Positions 35,350-43,218 of a stretch of 64,000 nucleotides of DNA are shown here, in pieces. A program made the translations under genes and the position numbers. A model generated the notes under the pieces. It ran no database searches, was not told where the DNA came from, and saw nothing but the letters and a program-made list of their open reading frames with translations. Location of the stretch: the NCBI RefSeq assembly GCF_000426185.1, contig NZ_AUEW01000007.1, positions 186,001 through 250,000 on the forward strand, read 5' to 3'. Position 1 is the stretch's first letter. Every line of letters begins with the position of its first letter. This DNA is from Cellulomonas sp. URHD0024 (GTDB lineage: Bacteria > Actinomycetota > Actinomycetes > Actinomycetales > Cellulomonadaceae).

Positions 35350-36284
35350 GCACCGCACCCAGCATTCCCGCACCGGTCGCCGACCGGTCCGAGCACGCCT
35401 TCGGCGCCGGCGACCCGGTCAACCCAAAACCCCGCCGCCGTCGCTCCCGCACCCCGGACGCGGACGACACCGGTCACCCCAACTGGTGGCTCACCGGGCT
35501 GATGGTCTTCCTGTCGCTGAGCATCCTTGTCCCGATGTACCTGGTGGTCGTCACGGCGCTCAAGACCCCGGACCAGCTCACCGGCGCCGGATTCGCCCTG
35601 CCGAACCCGATCAGATGGGCGAACTTCTCGGACGCCTGGACGCTCACGAAGTTCCCCCGTGCGGCGCTGAACAGCGCCATCATCACGGTCGGTGCCGTGG
35701 TCCTGACCTTGCTCACCAACTCCATGGTCGCCTACGCCATCGCCCGGAACATGCACAAGAGGCTCTTCAAGGGGCTGTTCTTCTACTTCATCGCCGCACT
35801 CTTCGTGCCCTTCCCGATCCTCATGCTCACGGTCGCCAAGCTCACCGCGCAGCTGCACATCGACAACCAGGTCGGGCTGATCCTGCTGTACACAGTCTTC
35901 GGCCTGTCCTTCAACATCTTCATCTTCGTCGCTTACATCCACTCGATCCCGCGGGAGCTCGAAGAGGCGGCCATCATCGACGGGGCCAACACCTGGACCG
36001 TCTTCTGGAAGGTCATCTTCCCGCTCCTGCGACCGATGAACGCCACCGTCGGCATCATCACCTGCGTGTGGGCATGGAACGACTTCATGCTGCCCCTGGT
36101 CATCCTGTCCAACCCGAACAGCGCGACACTCCCACTGCAGCAATACGTCTTCCAGAGCACGTTCAACACCAACTACACACTGGCCTTCGCGTCCTACCTG
36201 CTCGCGATGATCCCGCTGCTCGTGGTCTACATCGTCGCTCAGCGGTGGGTCATCTCCGGCGTGACGCGAGGCGCCATCAAGTGA
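35346..36284 (+). CDS. Sugar ABC transporter permease (MalG type)
   Basis: A 312-residue permease with an N-terminal cytoplasmic extension, six membrane segments and the EAA loop ELEEAAIIDGANTWTVFWKV near residues 205-224. It is the last transporter gene. A 228-base gap before galE holds no recognisable gene, so galE may have its own promoter or follow by read-through. Confidence 0.93.
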   Translation: MSTAPSIPAPVADRSEHAFGAGDPVNPKPRRRRSRTPDADDTGHPNWWLTGLMVFLSLSILVPMYLVVVTALKTPDQLTGAGFALPNPIRWANFSDAWTLTKFPRAALNSAIITVGAVVLTLLTNSMVAYAIARNMHKRLFKGLFFYFIAALFVPFPILMLTVAKLTAQLHIDNQVGLILLYTVFGLSFNIFIFVAYIHSIPRELEEAAIIDGANTWTVFWKVIFPLLRPMNATVGIITCVWAWNDFMLPLVILSNPNSATLPLQQYVFQSTFNTNYTLAFASYLLAMIPLLVVYIVAQRWVISGVTRGAIK

Positions 36285-36512
36285 GTGGAGAGGGTCGCTC
36301 CGACCTGCCCCGGACCGGAGCGCACTCAGCGCTGGTCGAGTCGCCCGCCCGGCAGGACACCGTCGCGGGTCGACCCGCACAGCCTTGACGTAGACGCGTC
36401 CCCGTCTCGGCCTGGTGGCACGACGGCTCGTCGACCGCGCAACACGTGGTCTCTGGTGTCTCGTCGCCGCGGTCGCCAACGCGTCACCGACCACTCGACA
36501 GAGGGGGTTTGT

Positions 36513-37556
36513 ATGTCATGGCTCATCACCGGCGGCGCCGGGTACATCGGGGCGCACGTGGTCCGCGCCATGGTGCAGGCCGGCCTCCAGCCCGTCGTCC
36601 TTGACGACCTGTCCACCGGTCACGCGCAGTTCGTGCCCGACGGCGTGCCGTTCGTGCGCGGCAGCGTCCTCGACCACGACTTGGTTGAGCACACCCTGGA
36701 CGCGCACGCTGTGCAGGGCGTCGTGCACCTGGCCGGGTTCAAGTACGCCGGGGTGTCGGTTCGGCGGCCCCTGCACACATACGCGCAGAACGTCGAGGGC
36801 ACGCGCGCGCTGCTCGATGCGATGGCTGCGGTCGGCGTGGCGAACCTGGTCTTCTCCTCCAGCGCTGCGGTGTACGGCACGCCCGAGGTTCCCCTCGTCA
36901 CCGAAGACGTGCCCAAGCGCCCCACCTCGCCGTACGGGGAGTCGAAGCTGATCGGGGAGTGGCTGATCCGGGACCAGGCCATCGCTGCGGCCGCGGACGG
37001 CGCCTCGCTTCGGCACACCTCCCTCCGCTACTTCAACGTGGTCGGATCCGGGGACCCCGTCGTGCACGACACCAGCCCGCACAACCTGTTGCCTCGGGCC
37101 TTCGAGGCGCTCCTGTCGGGGGACGTGCCGAAGATCTTTGGCGACGACTACGACACCCCCGACGGCACGAACATCCGTGACTACGTCCACGTCGCCGATG
37201 TCGCCGCCGCACACGTCGCGGCCGCGGAGCTTCTCGCTGCCGGCCGGCCGACCGAGCAGGCCTACAACCTCGGTTCCCAGAACGGGCTGTCCGTGCGGCA
37301 GATCATGGAGGCCGTCGCGAGAGTCACGGGCATCGACTTCACCGCGAAGATCGCTCCGCGCCGCCCCGGCGACCCCGACCGGATCGTGGCCACCGGGGAG
37401 CTCGCCGCCCGTGACCTCGACTGGAAGATGCGGTACCCCCTCGATGAGATGGTCCGGTCCGCCTGGGAGGCGCGCGTCGCGGTCTCGGACGCCGATGTCG
37501 CACCTGAGCGCAGACACGCGAGTGCACGACATGACCGGAGCCCGTACCGTGCCTAG
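36513..37556 (+). CDS. galE: UDP-glucose 4-epimerase
   Basis: A 347-residue GalE of normal length. It has the NAD motif TGGAGYIGAH at residues 6-15 and the catalytic YGESK (Tyr near 141), with SSSAAVYG before it. It interconverts UDP-galactose and UDP-glucose. ATG 36513 follows a GAGGGGG ribosome-binding site; the frame upstream to 36285 is not needed. Its 3' end overlaps the start of galK. Confidence 0.95.
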   Translation: MSWLITGGAGYIGAHVVRAMVQAGLQPVVLDDLSTGHAQFVPDGVPFVRGSVLDHDLVEHTLDAHAVQGVVHLAGFKYAGVSVRRPLHTYAQNVEGTRALLDAMAAVGVANLVFSSSAAVYGTPEVPLVTEDVPKRPTSPYGESKLIGEWLIRDQAIAAAADGASLRHTSLRYFNVVGSGDPVVHDTSPHNLLPRAFEALLSGDVPKIFGDDYDTPDGTNIRDYVHVADVAAAHVAAAELLAAGRPTEQAYNLGSQNGLSVRQIMEAVARVTGIDFTAKIAPRRPGDPDRIVATGELAARDLDWKMRYPLDEMVRSAWEARVAVSDADVAPERRHASARHDRSPYRA

Positions 37557-38745
37557 CGCCGTCAGCCGCGCGTGGCCGGACGAGGAAGGCGCGGAGCGGG
37601 CCGCGAGCTTGTTCGTGGCAACGTTCGGCGACGATCGCGTCGGGGTGTGGGCCTCGCCCGGTCGGATCAACATCATCGGTGAGCACGTCGACTACAACGG
37701 CGGCCTGTGCCTGCCGTGCGCCTTGCCGCACCGAACCTTCGTCGCGTTGGCGCGCCGGGACGACGATCAGGTTCGACTGGTGTCCGACCTCGCCCCGCAG
37801 GAGGTGTGGTCGGAGTCCCGCGCGACCATCGGACCCGGCCGCGTCCGCGGCTGGGTCGCCTACGCCGCCGGCCCGGCATGGGCGCTGGCGCATGCGGGGC
37901 ACTCGCTCGGCGGCTTCGACGCTGCCGTCGTTTCCTGCGTCCCTGTCGGCGCCGGCCTGTCGTCCTCGGCAGCCATCGAGTGCGCCGTCGCGCTCGCCCT
38001 CGACGATGTTTACGCCATGGGCCTGGGTGGGACCGAGTCCGGCCGGTGCGCCTTGGTCGACGCCTGCGTCCGGACGGAGGTCGAGGTGGCCGGCGCCAAC
38101 ACCGGCGGCATGGACCAGTCGGTGTCCGTGCGGGCGCGCGCGGACCGCGCGCTGCTGCTCGACTGCAGGGACGGCAGCACCGAGCACGTCCCCCTCGACC
38201 TCGAGGCGGCCGGTCTCGAGCTCCTGGTCATCGACACCAGAGCTCCGCACTCGCTCAACGACGGGCAGTACGCCGAGCGCAGGGCAACGTGCGAGCACGC
38301 AGCAGCGACGCTCGGGCTCCCGAGCCTGCGCGAGGTCACCGACCTCGATGCGGCCCTGGAAGCTCTCTCCGATGACGTCGCCCGCCGGCGCGTCCGCCAC
38401 GTGGTGACCGAGATCGCCCGCGTGAGGGAGTTCGCCGCACTGCTGCGCGACGGTCGCCTCGAAGAGGTCGGCCCGCTGCTGGACGCCTCACACGAGTCGT
38501 TGCGACGCGACTACGAGGTCTCCTGCCCCGAGCTGGACGTCGCGGTCCAGGCCGCGCGGTCCGCCGGCGCGCTAGGCGCCCGGATGACCGGCGGCGGTTT
38601 CGGGGGCTCGGCGATCGCCCTCGTCGAGGCTGGAACGGCGCCATCGGTGTCGCTGGCCGTGCGGCAGTCGTTCGGCCGCCGCGGCTTCGCTGAGCCGTCC
38701 TTCCTGCTCGCGCGTCCCGGCCCGGCCGGGACGCGGGTGCGCTGA
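37531..38745 (+). CDS. galK: Galactokinase
   Basis: A GHMP kinase of about 404 residues that phosphorylates galactose to galactose-1-phosphate. Motif 1 is GRINIIGEHVDYNGG, the ATP loop is PVGAGLSSSAAIE, and the C-terminal motif is RMTGGGFGGSAI. The start is uncertain: ATG 37531 is used here, but GTG 37549 has a better GGAG ribosome-binding site and an 8-base overlap with galE. It is followed after 58 bases by the uridylyltransferase gene. Confidence 0.94.
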   Translation: MTGARTVPSAVSRAWPDEEGAERAASLFVATFGDDRVGVWASPGRINIIGEHVDYNGGLCLPCALPHRTFVALARRDDDQVRLVSDLAPQEVWSESRATIGPGRVRGWVAYAAGPAWALAHAGHSLGGFDAAVVSCVPVGAGLSSSAAIECAVALALDDVYAMGLGGTESGRCALVDACVRTEVEVAGANTGGMDQSVSVRARADRALLLDCRDGSTEHVPLDLEAAGLELLVIDTRAPHSLNDGQYAERRATCEHAAATLGLPSLREVTDLDAALEALSDDVARRRVRHVVTEIARVREFAALLRDGRLEEVGPLLDASHESLRRDYEVSCPELDVAVQAARSAGALGARMTGGGFGGSAIALVEAGTAPSVSLAVRQSFGRRGFAEPSFLLARPGPAGTRVR

Positions 38746-38803
38746 GGCGGCGCCCCGGCGTGCGCCGGCAAACAACCACACGTCATCGAAGGAGCGACGA
38801 CTT

Positions 38804-40201
38804 ATGAGCGACTCCGCTCTCCGCCAGGCGCAGGCCAAGATGCGTGCGGCGGGTGTCGCCGACGCGGCGATCGAGGTGTTCACCCACTACGTGGGCCAGC
38901 TCCGCGAGGGCATCACCGGCGAGATCGGCGAGGACACGATCGACCCGCTCGTCGACCCGCTGCAACTGGCTGATATGGCGGTCAGCGACGACGCCGCAGA
39001 TACCGCCTTGGCACGCACGGCGATCCTCAAGCTCAACGGTGGGCTTGGGACGTCCATGGGCATGGACATGCCGAAGTCGCTCCTGAAGGTCCGGAACGGG
39101 CGCAGCTTCCTCGACCTCATCGTCGAGCAGGTGCAGTACGTCCGACGGGTCCACGACGTTCGGCTTCCGGTGGTGTTCATGAACTCGTTCCGCACGGACG
39201 CCGACACACGCCTCGCGCTCGCCAGGCACGAGGATCTCGCCGTGGACGGTGTCCCGCTGACCTTCCTGCAGAACCAGGAGCCGAAGCTGCTCGCTGCCGA
39301 CCTGACCCCCGTCACCTGGCGGGCCGACCCCTCGCTCGAGTGGTGCCCGCCTGGTCACGGCGATCTCTACACCGCGCTTGTCAGCTCGGGAACTCTCGCG
39401 CGGCTGCTCCAAGCGGGCTTCCGGTACGCCAGCATCTCGAACTCCGACAACCTCGGGGCGGCGCCCGACGCGACGATCGCCGGCTGGTTCGCCGCCTCCG
39501 GCGCGCCGTACGCGGCCGAGCTGTGCAGGCGGACCGCGGCCGACCGTAAGGGCGGCCATCTCGCGGTCCGGAGGTCGGATGGGCGGCTCGTCCTGCGCGA
39601 TACGGCGCAGACCGCCGCCGCGGAGATGCACTACTTCACCGACGAGCATCGACATCCCTACTTCCACACCAACAACCTGTGGATCGACCTGGAGCAGCTG
39701 GCAGCCTTCCTGGCCGACCGTGGCCCGATCCTGGGCCTCCCGCTGATCCGGAACACCAAGACAGTCGACCCGAGCGACCCTTCCTCGCCGGAGGTGGTCC
39801 AGATCGAGACCGCGATGGGCGCCGCGATCGAGCTGTTCGAGGGCGCGAAGGCCATCGTCGTCGAGCGTGAGCGTTTCCTGCCGGTCAAGACGACGAACGA
39901 TCTGCTCCTCGTCCGCTCCGACGTCTACCGGCTCGGGCTGGACCGCACACTGCAGCCGGTCGTGCAACCAGTCCCACTCATCGATCTCGACCGGGACCAC
40001 TACACCACCGTCTCGAAGTTCGAAGCCCGATTCCCCTCGGGCCCCCCGTCGCTTCGTCAGGCGTCGTCGCTCACGGTGCGGGGGGACTGGACATTCCAGG
40101 AAGCCGTCGTCGCCACGGGCGCAGCGTCGCTCGGTCCCGCGGACGCGCCAGGAACCGTCCCCACAGGCGCCAAGTTGGGTCCCGGAGGCGTACGGACGTG
40201 A
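38804..40201 (+). CDS. UDPGP-family UTP:hexose-1-phosphate uridylyltransferase
   Basis: A 465-residue enzyme of the eukaryotic-type UDPGP family, with the nucleotide motif LNGGLGTSMGMDMPKSLL near residues 77-94 and SNSDNLG and FHTNNLWIDL later. Family members make UDP-glucose from UTP and glucose-1-phosphate, and several also accept galactose-1-phosphate. In this operon there is no galT, so using galactose-1-phosphate directly to form UDP-galactose for GalE is the natural inference, as in bifidobacterial galactose pathways. An ATG start after GGAG supports 38804. Confidence 0.9.
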   Translation: MSDSALRQAQAKMRAAGVADAAIEVFTHYVGQLREGITGEIGEDTIDPLVDPLQLADMAVSDDAADTALARTAILKLNGGLGTSMGMDMPKSLLKVRNGRSFLDLIVEQVQYVRRVHDVRLPVVFMNSFRTDADTRLALARHEDLAVDGVPLTFLQNQEPKLLAADLTPVTWRADPSLEWCPPGHGDLYTALVSSGTLARLLQAGFRYASISNSDNLGAAPDATIAGWFAASGAPYAAELCRRTAADRKGGHLAVRRSDGRLVLRDTAQTAAAEMHYFTDEHRHPYFHTNNLWIDLEQLAAFLADRGPILGLPLIRNTKTVDPSDPSSPEVVQIETAMGAAIELFEGAKAIVVERERFLPVKTTNDLLLVRSDVYRLGLDRTLQPVVQPVPLIDLDRDHYTTVSKFEARFPSGPPSLRQASSLTVRGDWTFQEAVVATGAASLGPADAPGTVPTGAKLGPGGVRT

Positions 40202-40648
40202 ACCTTCTGTCGTCGAGCACCACATAGCTCAGTTATGTGACGTCGCCCGGCGGACGAAACCCCTCGTCGCCCGGGGGTGCCGTCCGCAGGTGCGCGGCCA
40301 CGTCGCCGCCCAACATGTGGGTCGGCAACGACCGGCAGATGCTGATCGAAGTGGTGACCATCTTCTGCCGTTCGTCGGGTACCCGCGCACCCTCAACGCC
40401 GATGCCGCGATCGACGCCGTCGCTCCGCGGTCCTGTCCGACCAGTGCCTTGTGATCCCACTTCGATCCATCGAGACGCCCCTTGTCGCGGAGGTCGCCGA
40501 TTGCTCCCCCTTTGAGGTCCAATCGAGTCCTAGATGGTGCAACCCGATGCATGCCCAGCACCCGCATCGCACGAGGTCAGGACCAACATCGTCCAACCGG
40601 ACCAAGCGCATCCAAGACAAGCAACCGAAGCCCACCGCTACCGCAATC
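40202..40648. other. Intergenic stretch with degenerate repeat half-unit
   Basis: No gene is supported. From 40490 the sequence matches the first part of copy F (GAGGTCGCCGA and onward), and 40532-40600 resembles the second half of the 219-bp repeat unit (CAACCCG...CATCGTCCAACCGGACC). It ends with CCCACCGCTACCGC at 40631-40644, directly before copy B. This suggests a decayed tandem unit. Confidence 0.5.
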
Positions 40649-40867
40649 GCAGTGAACGCAGGGCCCCGACCAGCAGCAACGCCGGTCTGGGCCCTTCGTT
40701 CTGCCCCGAACTCCCCCGAATTCGACTCCACTTTGGGGACCGAAGAAGCGCGGCAAGGGGCAACCCGGTGCATAGCCGTATGAGCGTCTGCCCAGGTCAG
40801 GCACCAGATCGCCCAACCCGACGAACCTTCTCGCCACCGACTGTCAGAAGCCGTGTGCTACCGCACC
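40649..40867 (+). repeat. Dispersed intergenic repeat, copy B (full unit)
   Basis: A full-length unit of 219 bases. The core hairpin (AGGGCCCCGACC pairing with GGTCTGGGCCCT, one mismatch) is followed by the second half: CACTTTGGGGACCGAAGAAG, then a region ending GTGCTACCGCACC. It lies between the uridylyltransferase gene and the frameshifted membrane protein. Confidence 0.8.
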
Positions 40868-40930
40868 TCCGTGGCCGGACCCGCGCAACCGCGCTGACCG
40901 TCTCGGGCTCGTGCACGCCAAGATGTCGGC

Positions 40931-41646
40931 GTGACTCTCGACGCGCAGACCCCCTGGCGCCGTGCTCGTCAGATCGCCAGCGACGTGCTCGTCGCCGTCT
41001 GGCTCATCCTCTGGTTCCGTGCCGGGCTGTGGGTGCACGAGGTCGTCGGACGGATCGCCGCTCCCGGACGTACGCTCGAGGACGCCGGGGCCTCGCTGTC
41101 GGACAGCTTGGAGTCCGCCGGGGACACGGTCGCGCGCGTCCCGGTCTCGGCGACGACGTGCGTGCGCCCTTCACCGCGGCCGGGGACGCCGCGGACTCGA
41201 TCGCGGAGGCCGGCGTCCAGGTCCAGCACGGAGCCAACCAGCTCGCGCTGGTGCTCGGGCTCACGGTCGCCGTGGTCCCGATCCTGCTCGTCGTCGCGGT
41301 CTGGCTGAGCGTGCGCCTGCGTTTCGTCCGCCGCGCGCGGGCGGCACGGCGCACGCTCGACTCGACGGCCGACCTCGACCTGTTCGCCCTGCGGGCGCTC
41401 GCGACGCAGCCGGTCGAGGTGCTCGCGGGCGTGAGCGACGACCCGGCGGACGGGTGGCGCCGCCGGGACCCCGGCGTCGTGCGCGCGCTGGCGTCGCTCG
41501 AGCTGCGCTCGCTCGGCCTTCGGGTGCCCATCCGACACACCCCGTCCTGGCCGCAGGACGGCTCCAGACCTCGTCTGGAGCCGTCCCTCTCGCGGCTGGG
41601 TGCTTCGGTCAGACCGTGCCTCCATGCGCTGCCGCCGTCGACGTGA
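40931..41646 (+). pseudogene. Frameshifted two-pass membrane protein
   Basis: The first frame (from ATG/GTG 40931) encodes MTLDAQTPWRRARQIASDVL, a membrane segment, and then LEDAGASLSDSLESAGDTVA. Near 41150 the coding continues in another frame as GDDVRAPFTAAGDAADSIAE, a second membrane segment and a basic tail. Restoring one base in CCGGTCTCGGC at about 41148 joins the frames cleanly, so this is a single-base deletion or a sequencing error. The second frame runs to 41646, overlapping the convergent protease gene, but the true end is probably before the hairpin at 41556. Function unknown. Confidence 0.65.
41556..41586. terminator. Bidirectional hairpin between convergent genes
   Basis: Perfect 14-bp arms (41556-41569, 41573-41586) with a 3-base loop. 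It sits between the 3' ends of the frameshifted membrane protein and the convergent protease gene and could stop transcription from both sides. Confidence 0.7.
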
Positions 41647-42508
41647 TCCAGGCCAGCGCCTCGGGGGTGTCGACCCGGTAGGAGTAGGTGTTGCCGCTGC
41701 AGATCGAGTTGGCGACGAACGAGTTGACGGCGAGAACGACGTTCGTGCCGCCGAGCAAGTTCGGGCCACCCGAGTCGCCGAAGCAGGTGCCCCCCTTGTT
41801 CGAGTGCAGCTTGATGAACTCGTCGGAGAGCGTGTCATTGCTGGCGACGAGCGTCGTCGGGGCGAAGAACCGCGTGGCGGAGTCACCGGCGCTCTTCTTG
41901 CAGTTCGGGTCGCAGGGGCCGCCGCCGTTGACGAAGCCCTGGACGCCGTACCCGACCGAGTCGACCGGAGTGTTGATCGCGAGGGTGTCGACGAGGTTCG
42001 CGGTCGGCAGGTCCCCGTACTGCCCGAGCGTCGCCGAGGACGGGATCGCACCGCAGAGGTAGGTGCTCGCGCTGGTCGGGGTGTGGCAGCCGGGCTCACC
42101 GAACACGATGATCGCGACGTCGTGGGTGTCGAAGTGAGGCAGCCCGCCCTTCGCGCCGATCACCCATTGCGGGTCGGAGTAGTAGGCACCGACATACCAG
42201 GCGCGCTGAGCCGCCGGGGTGTTGATGAGGTTCGGGTCGAAGCTCACCCGGACCTGCGGCGCACCGGTCGTGGTGTTCGTGCCGAGGCCGGACGTGCTGT
42301 CGGTGAAGCAGTGCGCGGCGGTGAGCATGACCGTGGGTGACAGCAGCGTGCCGGTACAAGCGGAGACGAGGTTGTCCTCGTAGGCGACGTAGGGGTGGTT
42401 GTTCCCGTCGTAGGTGCCGTTGGTGACGGCGTTGGCGGGGGCGCTGAGGCCGAGGCCCAGGCCGACACTGGCCAGCAGCGCAAGAAGGGGCGTGAGCAGA
42501 CGACGCAT
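41609..42508 (-). CDS. Secreted trypsin-like serine protease (S1)
   Basis: A 299-residue S1 protease. A signal peptide (RRLLTPLLALLASVGLGLGL...APANA) is cleaved near residue 27. The triad is His in LTAAHCF, Asp in HFDTHDVAII and Ser in FGDSGGPN. Several Cys pairs suggest disulfides. It is probably exported by Sec and acts outside the cell. Single gene; no inhibitor or partner is encoded beside it. Confidence 0.92.
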   Translation of the reverse strand: MRRLLTPLLALLASVGLGLGLSAPANAVTNGTYDGNNHPYVAYEDNLVSACTGTLLSPTVMLTAAHCFTDSTSGLGTNTTTGAPQVRVSFDPNLINTPAAQRAWYVGAYYSDPQWVIGAKGGLPHFDTHDVAIIVFGEPGCHTPTSASTYLCGAIPSSATLGQYGDLPTANLVDTLAINTPVDSVGYGVQGFVNGGGPCDPNCKKSAGDSATRFFAPTTLVASNDTLSDEFIKLHSNKGGTCFGDSGGPNLLGGTNVVLAVNSFVANSICSGNTYSYRVDTPEALAWITSTAAAHGGTV

Positions 42509-42591
42509 CTCGAGCTCCCATCCGGAAGGGGCGCGGCGGTTGCCGCGGATCGGACGCTACGCCGCTCGTCCAAGGGGCGCCCGACGACGCG

Positions 42592-43110
42592 TCATCCGCG
42601 GAACGGCAACCGGAACGGGATCGGGATGCCGCCGCAGCAGCACACCCCGCTCACCTCCTGCTGGGCCAGGATGGCGGCCGCCTGGTAGCAGGCGGTGAAC
42701 CGGGCCACGCTGGGAAGGACGGCTCCGAGGACCCCTCGGCGTCGGACGAGATCCCGCACGGCCGCCGAGCATGAGGGGCCGCCGTACGCGACCCGATGCG
42801 CGCAGCTCCAGCCCTTCCGGGGCGAGAGCGTTCGCTGGTAGCTCGCGATCAGGCGGTCGACGGCGGAGGCGACGAGGCTCATCGCCTCACGGTACGTGCG
42901 GCCGGAGCGCTTCGCCGCGGCCAGGAGGAGTGCGCGCCGACGCGGGGTACGGTGCCGGCCGACACGGCGAGCAGCCCCGCAACTTGCGACCGTGGTTGAG
43001 CAGTAGACGGCGGCGAACAGGGTCGTGCCGCTGGTCAGGGAGACCGAGGACGCCCTCGCGCAGCTCGGGCAAGAGCACGGACACACCAAGCCGTTGTCGC
43101 GCGAGCACAT
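42592..43110 (-). CDS. YidD-domain protein with Cys-rich N-terminal extension
   Basis: A 172-residue protein. The C-terminal 95 residues are a YidD domain (LIASYQRTLSPRKGWSCAHR, then GPSCSAAV and VARFTACYQAA), a small membrane-associated factor that helps insertion of membrane proteins. The N-terminal 76 residues are unusual: Cys-rich MCSRDNGLVCPCSCPSCARA and a hydrophobic stretch. ATG 43110 is chosen because GGAG lies 5 bases upstream; ATG 42882 would give a normal short YidD. It is not in the usual rnpA-yidC neighbourhood, so it is a second or displaced copy. Confidence 0.7.
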   Translation of the reverse strand: MCSRDNGLVCPCSCPSCARASSVSLTSGTTLFAAVYCSTTVASCGAARRVGRHRTPRRRALLLAAAKRSGRTYREAMSLVASAVDRLIASYQRTLSPRKGWSCAHRVAYGGPSCSAAVRDLVRRRGVLGAVLPSVARFTACYQAAAILAQQEVSGVCCCGGIPIPFRLPFRG

Positions 43111-43218
43111 CTTGACTCCGATCCGTCGACACAATCTGAAAGCGCACTGAGACGCATGTGGTGCCGACGCGACGCATCGGCCCGTGGCGCCGCCCGGACC
43201 GCGACCTAGACTCCGCGT

